Both the position numbers and the translations under genes were made by a program. Below are positions 1 through 6,059 of a DNA stretch of 9,802 bases, piece after piece. The DNA lies in assembly GCA_031273385.1 (NCBI GenBank), contig JAISRY010000067.1, positions 1-9,802 on the forward strand. The letters are read 5' to 3'. This stretch comes from Tannerellaceae bacterium (GTDB taxonomy: Bacteria; Bacteroidota; Bacteroidia; Bacteroidales; Tannerellaceae). The stretch's first letter is position 1. Every line of letters begins with the position of its first letter. The notes under the pieces are model-generated. The model saw nothing but the letters and a program-made list of their open reading frames with translations. It was not told the DNA's origin and searched no databases.

Positions 1-65
1 TGCTTCGAGCGTCACCTCGCGCATAAGGGACTTACACCCTCTGGAAAATTACACTTGCGAAAAGC

Positions 66-95
66 TTTGTTTAACCCAATATATTTGTATATTTG
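66..95 (+). promoter_or_regulatory. Candidate Bacteroidetes promoter with doubled -7 box
   Basis: The box TATATTTG, matching the Bacteroidetes -7 consensus TAnnTTTG, occurs twice in direct succession at 80-87 and 88-95. A TTTG at 66-69 lies 18 nt upstream of the second copy, close to the usual 19-21 nt for the -33 element. No protein gene follows within 400 bases, so either this drives a non-coding transcript or it is a chance match in AT-rich DNA. Confidence 0.35.
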
Positions 96-101
96 CAGCT
101 T

Positions 102-228
102 TTTAATAGCTTACACGCATGTGTGCGCTGCTCATGCAGGGCGCACTTGCTTCACTGCGTTCGCAATGACGGACACCACTTGATTGTAATCGTCTGGAAA
201 TCACGCTATAGCCGTCATTTCCCTTTTT
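102..228 (+). ncRNA. Speculative small RNA between a promoter-like and a terminator-like site
   Basis: This is a weak call. A promoter-like pair of boxes ends at 95, so transcription could start near 102. The stretch can form an imperfect hairpin at 123-145. It ends with GGAAAT (196-201) pairing with ATTTCC (217-222), followed by C and five T residues at 224-228, the shape of an intrinsic terminator. The loop contains the palindrome GCTATAGC at 205-212. No known RNA family is recognised. The same bases overlap an inverted element at 211-265, so a repeat without a transcript is an equally good explanation. Confidence 0.2.
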
Positions 229-265
229 GATAAACCTGGTTTATTGGGTACTCGCGATGACGGGC
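211..265. repeat. Palindromic repeat-like element (about 55 bp)
   Basis: The outer arms GCCGTCAT (211-218) and ATGACGGGC (257-265) are inverted with one extra G. CCC (221-223) faces GGG (246-248), and the centre is the perfect palindrome ATAAACC-T-GGTTTAT at 230-244. The ATGACGG arm recurs at 166-172, inside the related motif at 160-172. The layout resembles REP-like or MITE-like intergenic palindromes, but other genomic copies cannot be seen from this window. Confidence 0.45.
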
Positions 266-313
266 ACTAAATGCATTCGTCGTCATTATAATTATAGATA
301 TAGGGAAGACGCA

Positions 314-328
314 CGGGTTACAAACCCG
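314..328. repeat. Short perfect hairpin
   Basis: CGGGTT (314-319) and AACCCG (323-328) form a 6-bp inverted repeat around ACA. A GC-rich run with six or more G residues follows at 335-342. There is no T-tract on either side, so it is not a standard intrinsic terminator. It is probably a part of the dispersed palindromic sequence filling this intergenic region. Confidence 0.35.
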
Positions 329-352
329 CGCGAGCGGGGGGGATATGAGGAT

Positions 353-440
353 CATTCGGGAAAGGGTGCATCCTCTTCCGGGAAAGTATGCATACTCTTC
401 CGGAAAAGTATGCATCCTCTTTCGGAAAAGAATGTATCCG
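353..440. repeat. Four tandem 22-nt direct repeats
   Basis: Four head-to-tail units of exactly 22 nt occupy 353-374, 375-396, 397-418 and 419-440. The two central units are nearly identical and the outer two have diverged more. Each is built from a TTCCGGAA-like palindrome followed by a TATGCATA- or TGCATCC-like one, so two palindromic half-sites alternate along the array. There are no spacers, which excludes CRISPR. The array ends 8 nt before the -33-like TTG of the promoter at 448-476, which would suit a cluster of operator sites, although a neutral minisatellite is also possible. Confidence 0.8.
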
Positions 441-447
441 TTGAGCG

Positions 448-476
448 TTGGGCGTGTGGAAAAAGCCGTATATTTG
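448..476 (+). promoter_or_regulatory. Promoter of the DUF2148 gene
   Basis: TATATTTG at 469-476 is an exact match to the Bacteroidetes -7 box TAnnTTTG. A TTG at 448-450 lies 18 nt upstream as a possible -33 element. A transcript would begin around 483, giving a leader of roughly 35 nt before the ATG at 519. The tandem 22-nt repeats sit directly upstream. Confidence 0.55.
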
Positions 477-518
477 TCGTAAAGTAAAAGGCGATTATGT
501 ATATCTATCTATAAAACC

Positions 519-1046
519 ATGATACAGAACGAACGGAAAACAAGGAAAGAGCATGTGTTGCATGTGGCGCGGCAGATGATGACGGCGGCGCGTACCGCCC
601 CTAAGGGGAAAGGGGGGGATATTATTGAGATAGCTATGGCTACGGATGAGGATATCCGGCGTCTGTCGGAAGAGATGTACCGGTTGGCGGAAGAGATGGG
701 GTTGAAGTTTATGCTGCGCGATGCGGAAAATATCCTGAAAGCGGACGTTGTCTTGCTGATCGGCACTGTGCAGCGGACGCAGGGGCTGAATTGCGCCCAC
801 TGCGGATTTGCGACGTGCGCCGGTAAACCGGAAGAGACGCCTTGCGCGATCAATACGGTCGATGTCGGCATCGCCATCGGGTCGGCCTGCGCTACGGCAG
901 CCGATCTTCGCGTGGATACGCGGGTGATGTTCAGCGCAGGCCTGGCCGCACAACGCCTCCGTTACCTGGACGATTGCACCTGCGTGATGGCCATACCGGT
1001 AAGCGCGACAAGCAAAAACCCCTTCTTCGACCGGCGGGTGGACTAA
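519..1046 (+). CDS. DUF2148 ferredoxin-domain protein
   Basis: This 175-residue cytoplasmic protein resembles the DUF2148 (ferredoxin domain-containing) family, whose biochemical role is not established. The supporting sequence is a cysteine cluster typical of the family: C92-x2-C95-G-x3-C100 within NCAHCGFATC, then C109, C124 and the pair C153/C155, a likely site for an iron-sulfur cluster. The N-terminal half is a mixed helix and strand region ending in a hydrophobic strand (about residues 75-82, ADVVLLIG). There is no signal peptide or membrane segment. The length looks complete for a family member. The ATG at 519 is preferred because it lies just downstream of the promoter box at 469-476; no clear Shine-Dalgarno is visible, as is common in Bacteroidetes. 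A sigma factor and an [FeFe] hydrogenase-type gene follow on the same strand, which suggests a redox role, but this is inference from position. Confidence 0.85.
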   Translation: MIQNERKTRKEHVLHVARQMMTAARTAPKGKGGDIIEIAMATDEDIRRLSEEMYRLAEEMGLKFMLRDAENILKADVVLLIGTVQRTQGLNCAHCGFATCAGKPEETPCAINTVDVGIAIGSACATAADLRVDTRVMFSAGLAAQRLRYLDDCTCVMAIPVSATSKNPFFDRRVD

Positions 1047-1124
1047 CGTAACTAAAACTTAATCTTTTTAGTGGAGAGAATTGAAAAGTTTTGTTTATAT
1101 TCGTGTCGTTTTAATAAATAATAG

Positions 1125-1721
1125 ATGGAACGGCGGTATCATATTGATCCATCATACGATGAAGACGAACTGGAAGATATCAGGCTTTTTACATCCATCC
1201 GGCATGGTGATGTAAAGGCGTTTGATATGTTATTCTTAAAGTACTATCCGAGATTATGTGCCTACGCATCGCAATTTGTCGCACAGAATGATACGGAGGA
1301 GGTCGTCCAGGATATGATGATGTGGTTTTGGGAAAACAGAGCCATGCAAGTGTATGAAGTTTCATTGAAAAGATACCTTTTTAAAGCGGTAAAGAACAGG
1401 TGCCTCACGCTCATCAACCGGAATGAATTGAAAGAGCGGGTCGTCACCGTCGTATCACAGGAGATGGAAGAGATCTATGACGACCCCGACATCTATGAAG
1501 TGGAAGAGCTGACCCGGAGGATCGAATCGGCTTTGCAGGCGTTGCCTGAGAATTACCGCAAAGCGTTTGAGCTGAACCGTTTCCACGACCTTTCCTACAA
1601 GGAGATCGCCCAACAACTGAACACCTCTCCCAAAACCATCGACTACCGGATACAGAAAGCCCTGAAAATCCTGCGCGGCAAACTGAGAGAATATCTGCAC
1701 GTCCTATTGTTTTTGCATTGA
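1125..1721 (+). CDS. ECF RNA polymerase sigma factor, Bacteroidetes type
   Basis: This 198-residue protein is an extracytoplasmic-function sigma-70 factor, directing RNA polymerase to a specific regulon. Region 2 spans about residues 25-95 (DVKAFDMLFLKYYPRL, then the DMMMWFWE helix). A linker of about 40 residues is followed by region 4 at about 133-187 (LPENYRKAFELNRF, LSYKEIAQQLNTSPKTI), a helix-turn-helix that reads the -35 region. The layout fits the large Bacteroidetes ECF family that is normally followed by a FecR-like anti-sigma gene and SusC/SusD transport genes. Here the next gene is a hydrogenase and no anti-sigma gene is present, so the factor is a stand-alone one in this window. 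The preceding gap of 78 nt has only an imperfect -7-like box (TATATTCG at 1096-1103). The regulon is unknown; the neighbouring hydrogenase is a candidate target but has its own ordinary promoter box. Confidence 0.93.
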   Translation: MERRYHIDPSYDEDELEDIRLFTSIRHGDVKAFDMLFLKYYPRLCAYASQFVAQNDTEEVVQDMMMWFWENRAMQVYEVSLKRYLFKAVKNRCLTLINRNELKERVVTVVSQEMEEIYDDPDIYEVEELTRRIESALQALPENYRKAFELNRFHDLSYKEIAQQLNTSPKTIDYRIQKALKILRGKLREYLHVLLFLH

Positions 1722-1738
1722 TACTTTGCCTATCTTTG
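1706..1738 (+). promoter_or_regulatory. Promoter of the hydrogenase-HAD operon
   Basis: TATCTTTG at 1731-1738 matches the -7 consensus TAnnTTTG exactly. ATTG at 1706-1709 lies 21 nt upstream as a -33 element, overlapping the last codons of the sigma factor gene. A start near 1745 would leave a leader of about 25 nt. This suggests the hydrogenase can be transcribed by the housekeeping sigma factor independently of the upstream gene. Confidence 0.55.
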
Positions 1739-1769
1739 TCGCGCGAAATAGAATAAAGACAGATCAGGA

Positions 1770-3206
1770 ATGGCATTTACCAATAATGTAATGATTGTTC
1801 GCCACAAATTGCTGGCGAAATTAGTGAAGCTCTGGAAAGAAAATAGCTTGTTGGATTCGATAGATCGTTTGCCTATAGAATTGAGTCCCCGTAAATCAAA
1901 AGTTATCGGCCGTTGCTGCGTCCATAAGGAGCGGGCGGTGTGGAAGTATAAAACGCTCCCTTTGCTGGGCTTTGATATGGGGGATGAAACGGACGAACTG
2001 ACGCCGCTTTCGGAGTATGCGAAAAGGGCGCTGTTGCGAACGGAGAATACAAAGGAAAACCTCTTGTGCGTGATTGATGACGCCTGCTCGGCCTGTGTGC
2101 CGGTGAATTATGAGATCACGAACCTGTGCCGGGGATGCGTCGCCCGGAGTTGTTATATGAACTGCCCGAAAGATTCGATCCGCTTCAATCAGCACGGGCA
2201 GGCGGAGATCGACCATGATACCTGTATCAGTTGCGGCAAATGCCATCAGAGCTGCCCGTATCATGCCATCGTCTATATCCCGATCCCTTGCGAAGAGGTC
2301 TGCCCGGTCAAAGCGATCAGCAAAAACGAGTACGGGGTGGAGCATATCGACGAGACGAAATGCGTCTATTGCGGCAAATGCATCAATGCTTGCCCGTTCG
2401 GGGCTATCTTTGAAATATCGCAGGTGTTCGATATCCTCCAGCGCCTGCGCAACCGCGAGCCGATGGTGGCTATTGTCGCCCCGTCCATCCTGGCGCAGTT
2501 TAATGCGCCGACGGCAAAGGTGTATGGGGCGATCCGGTCGTTGGGATTCCTGGATATCGTAGAGGTGGCGCAGGGCGCGATGGAGACGATCCGTCATGAG
2601 GCCGGGGAGCTGAAGGAGAAGCTGGAAGAGGGGCAGCCTTTTATGACGACCAGCTGTTGCCCCGCCTACGTACAGCTTGCCGAGAAGCATATCCCCGATA
2701 TGAAAAAGTATATCTCTTCCACCGGATCGCCGATGTATTATACCGCGAAGATCGTGAAAGAGAAATACCCGGAAGCGCAGGTTGTCTTTATCGGGCCTTG
2801 CGTGGCCAAACGGAAAGAGGTCAGGATGAATCCGGACGTCGATTTTACGCTTACGTTTGAAGAGGTCGCCTCCATCCTGAGCGGTATGGATATTCAGATG
2901 GAGGAGTCGCAGCCCTTTTCCGTCCTGTTTACCTCCGTACGCGAAGCGCATGGGTTTGCACAAAGCGGCGGGGTGATCCATGCGGTGAAGCGCTATCTGA
3001 AAGAGGATGACCTGCCCTCTGTACAGGTCTCCGACCTGACGCGGAAGAATATCGCCCTCTTGAGGGCTTATGCCAAGACGGGAAAGGCGCCGGCGCCGTT
3101 CGTCGAGGTCATGGCCTGCGAGGGGGGATGTGTGACAGGGCCCTGTGTCCATGGGGATAAAGCCGCCGGGCAGCGGCAATTGACAAAGGAACTGGCAAAA
3201 TACTGA
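1770..3206 (+). CDS. [FeFe] hydrogenase, group B-like, monomeric
   Basis: This cytoplasmic 478-residue protein belongs to the [FeFe] hydrogenases, which interconvert protons and H2 using ferredoxin-type electron carriers. The N-terminal part carries iron-sulfur motifs: C120-x2-C-x4-C-x3-CP, C152-x2-C-x2-C-x3-CP, an extra CEEVCP at 174-179, and C198-x2-C-x2-C-x3-CP. The H-cluster domain (about 230-465) has all three signatures in variant form: TSCCPAY (294-300), GPCVAKRKE (342-350) and MACEGGCVTGPC (448-459). The cluster cysteines C297, C344, C450 and C454 are present, as is the proton-transfer cysteine C296. Tyr instead of Trp after TSCCP, Gly instead of Met before PC, and GPC instead of GGGQP at the end are features I associate with group B rather than the well-studied group A enzymes. 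The HydE/F/G maturases are not in the window. The start at 1770 is in good context (AGGA adjacent); ATG 1791 is an alternative. Confidence 0.9.
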   Translation: MAFTNNVMIVRHKLLAKLVKLWKENSLLDSIDRLPIELSPRKSKVIGRCCVHKERAVWKYKTLPLLGFDMGDETDELTPLSEYAKRALLRTENTKENLLCVIDDACSACVPVNYEITNLCRGCVARSCYMNCPKDSIRFNQHGQAEIDHDTCISCGKCHQSCPYHAIVYIPIPCEEVCPVKAISKNEYGVEHIDETKCVYCGKCINACPFGAIFEISQVFDILQRLRNREPMVAIVAPSILAQFNAPTAKVYGAIRSLGFLDIVEVAQGAMETIRHEAGELKEKLEEGQPFMTTSCCPAYVQLAEKHIPDMKKYISSTGSPMYYTAKIVKEKYPEAQVVFIGPCVAKRKEVRMNPDVDFTLTFEEVASILSGMDIQMEESQPFSVLFTSVREAHGFAQSGGVIHAVKRYLKEDDLPSVQVSDLTRKNIALLRAYAKTGKAPAPFVEVMACEGGCVTGPCVHGDKAAGQRQLTKELAKY

Positions 3207-3210
3207 TTCG

Positions 3211-3912
3211 ATGATCAACGGAATAAAGGTGATCGGCTTCGATGCCGACGATACGCTTTGGGTAAACGAAGCCTACTTCGTCGAAACGGAACGGAAATGG
3301 CGGCGTCTGTTAGCCCCCTATACCGGCGAAGAGGCCGCTTCCGCCGAGCTATACCGTACGGAAATGCAGAACATGCCCCTTTACGGCTACGGCGTGAAAG
3401 CCTACGTGCTCTCCCTTGTGGAGACGGCAGTCCGTATCACGGAGGGGAACGTCGCGGCGGAGGTTATCGGACAGATCCTCAGCCTGGGGAAAGAGCAGCT
3501 CTCCCGTCCGGTGGAGCTTCTCGAGGGGGTGGAGGAGACCCTCGGCGCATTGGCGGGGCGATACCGCCTGATCCTCGTCACGAAAGGCGACCTGCTCGAT
3601 CAGGAACAGAAGCTGCACCGCTCCGGCCTGGAACGCTTTTTCCATCACGTGGAGATCATGAGCGACAAAACCGAAAAGGCATACGCTGGCCTGCTGCATC
3701 GCATCGGCATACGCCCCGAAGCGTTCCTGATGATCGGCAATTCCATCCGTTCCGATATCCTCCCTCCCCTGTCTTTAGGGAGCTATGCCATCCATGTCCC
3801 CTCCCTTGCCGTGTGGGAGCATGAAAAGGCCGACGCCCCCCTTGCCCATCCCCATTCATATACCGTCGGGTCGCTCAAAGAGATCATCCCACTACTTAGA
3901 GTTGAGAGTTGA
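3211..3912 (+). CDS. HAD-superfamily hydrolase (phosphatase)
   Basis: This 233-residue soluble protein is a haloacid dehalogenase-type phosphohydrolase with all four catalytic motifs. Motif I is GFDADDTLW with nucleophile D11 and acid/base D13, motif II is VTKGD with T124, motif III is the lysine K153 in SDKTEK, and motif IV is GNSIRSD with D182. A helical cap of about residues 20-100 between motifs I and II fits HAD subfamily I phosphatases. The substrate cannot be told from the sequence; small phosphate esters are usual for the family. It starts 4 nt after the hydrogenase stop codon, so the two are almost certainly cotranscribed and perhaps translationally coupled. The last codons (V-E-S-stop) lie within the 315-bp palindrome, which therefore supplies the stop codon. 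No separate promoter or Shine-Dalgarno is seen. Confidence 0.9.
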   Translation: MINGIKVIGFDADDTLWVNEAYFVETERKWRRLLAPYTGEEAASAELYRTEMQNMPLYGYGVKAYVLSLVETAVRITEGNVAAEVIGQILSLGKEQLSRPVELLEGVEETLGALAGRYRLILVTKGDLLDQEQKLHRSGLERFFHHVEIMSDKTEKAYAGLLHRIGIRPEAFLMIGNSIRSDILPPLSLGSYAIHVPSLAVWEHEKADAPLAHPHSYTVGSLKEIIPLLRVES

Positions 3913-4213
3913 GAATTGAGAGTTGAGAGTTAAAAGGCTCTCGGAGAGAGCTAACATAGATAGGCAGTAGCCTAAGGCTACTGTATACGAATGGATGACC
4001 ACCTACCTCTTGCCTCCATCGGAGGCAAACCTGTTTTTACGATGTCGGCGTAATGGAGGCAAGAGGAATCACCTGTCGATAGGTTTGCCTCCGATGGAGG
4101 CAGAGGTGGGTGGTCATCCATTCGTATACAGTAGCCTTAGGCTACTGCCTAGCTATGTTAGCTCTCTCCGAGAGCTTTTCAACTCTCAACTCTCAATTCT
4201 CAACTCTCAACTC
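3899..4213. repeat. 315-bp near-perfect palindrome between convergent genes
   Basis: The left arm (3899-4032) and right arm (4081-4213) are inverted copies of about 133 nt, differing at four positions and one single-base indel by my alignment, around a 48-nt centre (4033-4080). Each arm ends outward in a degenerate 7-nt tandem repeat of the type GAGTTGAGAGTTGAG. Moving inward, each has three smaller palindromes: GCTCTC-GGA-GAGAGC (3937-3951), CAGTAGCC-TAA-GGCTACTG (3965-3983) and TGCCTCC-ATC-GGAGGCA (4011-4027). The transcript from either strand could fold into a very long hairpin, so it probably works as a bidirectional terminator or 3' end stabiliser for the two convergent operons. No transposase, no clear target-site duplication and no believable ORF are present. 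It may be a MITE-like or REP/BIME-like element. Confidence 0.92.
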
Positions 4214-6046
4214 GTTTTTCCCCCCTCGGATTGATGCGTAGATTAGGCGTAGGGCTTCCAGGCGGCTGCTTTTGCCTGGCGTGATGGCGGGAAGAGGCTG
4301 CCGGCAGAGCCGTTGCCATTGCTGGAGCGTCTGCTGATCGACGGGGTCGTTCAGGCGTGCTTCCCAATCGGGGAGGTAGCCCCGGAGGGCGAGGTACTGT
4401 ACCAGATGGAAATCGGCATCGGCACAGGTGACGTCCTTGAAATAGATCAGGGTCGCTTTCTGGTCGAGGAGAATATCCTGCATCTTTTCCATGTCGACAT
4501 TCCTGACTTTTACCCGGCTCTCGATCGCCAGGTGGGAGGCGACGCCGGCAGCCTGCCCGATCGCCATCCAGCAAGGCTCCATCCTGAGGGTGGAGAAGCC
4601 GATATGCGAACCGGAAACAGGAACGGGAAGCAGGAGGTTGTCGACCTCCCTGGGAACCATCACACCATAAGGAACGGTATAAACGGCTGACGGATAACTG
4701 ATAAACCCATCGAGGTGGACACGCCCCGGCTCTCTTTTGCGGACGGCGTGCGAGTCGAGGGAGTAATGGCTGGCGGTGATGCTGGATGCGTGAACCGGCG
4801 GGCGGGCGCCCGTAGAGGCAGGGAGGGCATCGTTGGCGGTAAAGAAATAAAGCCCCTCGAAACGGCGTCCCTCCCGGACGTACACCTGACGGGGGAAATG
4901 GCCGTTGTCGGCGTATTCATCTTTTGCCAGTCCCCATTCTTTGGCCGCCTTACGGAAATGAGCCGGCAGCGCGGGGTCGTTTTGTACGAACCAGAAAAGC
5001 CCCTCCGTATACTCCCTCAAACGCTCGGCATAGCGGTCGCGCCATGCCCATGAAGAGGTTGGCCATGGCCAGTTCTCTTCGGGCAGGTCGGTGGAGAGAA
5101 AGGCGGCGTGCTGGTTGTTGGCGTCGGTTTTCCTGTTCGGCACGTGTACGATATTGGTGATCCGGGCAATGCCCCACAGGTCGGCGGCTTCCGGCGTGGG
5201 GGCGTTGGTGGTACGTCCGGTCAGTACGTCTTCGACGATGGAGGCGTACTCCCGGCGGTTGTAGTTTTCAGGCTTTTTGAAGTCGACCCTGTTTTGGGGG
5301 TCGTCGGTCAGGCAGAGGCGGTAGTTGTAGGATTGTACGGCGTTGTCGCCCTGGCATGTCGTCCCATCGGCTTCCGCTCCTCCCCAGTACTTGTATACGC
5401 GTCCGGCACCGGGTTCGTTAAACTCGCCGGCGCCCTCGCGCCCCGTTCGGAAAGGGACGTTGGCGGCTGCGCCGAGATCGCCCTCGTAGGTGGCGTCAAG
5501 GAATATCCGTCCGCTGTAGACTTCCGGTTGTCCGGTTTCGCGGTTGAAGAGGCGGATGCTTTCGATACGGTTGTCGCGGATGGCGATATGCCGGCTCTCG
5601 GCGTCGAACTGGCGCATGGTGAGGACGGTGATTTTGTCGCTGTGCTCGGCGAGCATGTCGCGGAAGACCTTTGCCCCGACGGAGGGTTCGAAGTGATACC
5701 CGTCGCTACACTGTTTGACCTGTTCGGAGTCGGCGCCATACGTGTCGGCGTAGTATTGCCTGATACGGTTGACGAACTCGCGGAACAGTCCGGTGGTCGC
5801 ATCGCGGGTGGCGATATCGGTGGCGCCTAAACCGTTGGCCGGCAGTCCGCCAACGAAACGGGTACGCTCCAGGATAACGGACGACTTGCCCAGGCGTGCC
5901 GCAGCGATGGCGGCCATGATGCCTCCCGGATTACCGCCCACGATGACCAGGTCGTAGGACTGTTGGGCGGTCAGGCTGAGGCAAGCCAGCGCACAGGACA
6001 AAAGGGCGTACCTGATATAAGGAAGAAAACGATGTGTTGTATGCAT
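4193..6046 (-). CDS. Exported FAD-dependent oxidoreductase (FAD_oxidored type)
   Basis: This is a 617-residue flavoprotein of the FAD_oxidored family. A Sec-type signal peptide covers about residues 1-27 (Arg at 6 and 12, hydrophobic YALLSCALACLSL, likely cleavage after LTA before QQ), so the enzyme should be periplasmic. The Rossmann motif follows at once: DLVIVGGNPGG (32-42), with E60 at the end of the second strand for the ribose. The central part binds the rest of the flavin and the unknown substrate. The C-terminal 100 residues include a short module (FKDVTCADADFHLVQYLALRG) resembling the helical domain at the end of other such proteins. I chose the ATG at 6046 because it begins the signal peptide; an in-frame start at 6121 would overlap the upstream gene by about 60 nt and bury the signal. 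The upstream oxidoreductase ends 13 nt before, so they form an operon. The last six residues (ELRVEN) and the stop are encoded by the palindrome. Confidence 0.88.
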   Translation of the reverse strand: MHTTHRFLPYIRYALLSCALACLSLTAQQSYDLVIVGGNPGGIMAAIAAARLGKSSVILERTRFVGGLPANGLGATDIATRDATTGLFREFVNRIRQYYADTYGADSEQVKQCSDGYHFEPSVGAKVFRDMLAEHSDKITVLTMRQFDAESRHIAIRDNRIESIRLFNRETGQPEVYSGRIFLDATYEGDLGAAANVPFRTGREGAGEFNEPGAGRVYKYWGGAEADGTTCQGDNAVQSYNYRLCLTDDPQNRVDFKKPENYNRREYASIVEDVLTGRTTNAPTPEAADLWGIARITNIVHVPNRKTDANNQHAAFLSTDLPEENWPWPTSSWAWRDRYAERLREYTEGLFWFVQNDPALPAHFRKAAKEWGLAKDEYADNGHFPRQVYVREGRRFEGLYFFTANDALPASTGARPPVHASSITASHYSLDSHAVRKREPGRVHLDGFISYPSAVYTVPYGVMVPREVDNLLLPVPVSGSHIGFSTLRMEPCWMAIGQAAGVASHLAIESRVKVRNVDMEKMQDILLDQKATLIYFKDVTCADADFHLVQYLALRGYLPDWEARLNDPVDQQTLQQWQRLCRQPLPAITPGKSSRLEALRLIYASIRGGKNELRVEN

Positions 6047-6059
6047 ACTGTCAACTATT

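Larger units (their letters stand above)
1..518. other. Repeat-rich intergenic region without a convincing gene
   Basis: I see no credible protein gene in this stretch. The open frames at 227-487 (plus) and 215-415 (minus) overlap each other, have low-complexity unrelated translations and cross the tandem repeats. The region instead holds small palindromes: an imperfect stem at 123-145 (GTGCGC-type arms), an inverted element at 211-265, a perfect 6-bp stem CGGGTT/AACCCG at 314-328, and four tandem 22-nt units at 353-440. Two copies of a TCGC(A/G)ATGACGG motif lie at 160-172 and 251-263. Read on the minus strand these give CCGTCATTGCGA, a type of short dispersed intergenic repeat seen in many bacterial genomes. 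Promoter-like boxes occur at 66-95 and 448-476. Confidence 0.7.

Noticed and set aside
353..440. CRISPR array
   Set aside because: The 22-nt units abut without spacers, and no cas gene is present.
227..487. 86-codon plus-strand open frame
   Set aside because: It runs through the inverted element and the 22-nt tandem repeats, and its translation resembles no family.
1051..1072. Terminator after the DUF2148 gene
   Set aside because: ACTAAAA and TTTTAGT form a 7-bp stem, but it is AT-rich with no T-tract after it, so it is too weak to call.
1896..3218. 440-codon minus-strand open frame opposite the hydrogenase
   Set aside because: It is a shadow of the hydrogenase gene, whose plus-strand frame has clear catalytic motifs. 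The minus-strand translation has no recognisable domain.
3995..4234. 79-codon plus-strand frame in the palindrome
   Set aside because: The translation is made of palindrome and 7-nt repeat sequence (NSQLSILNSQL), with no sign of a real protein.
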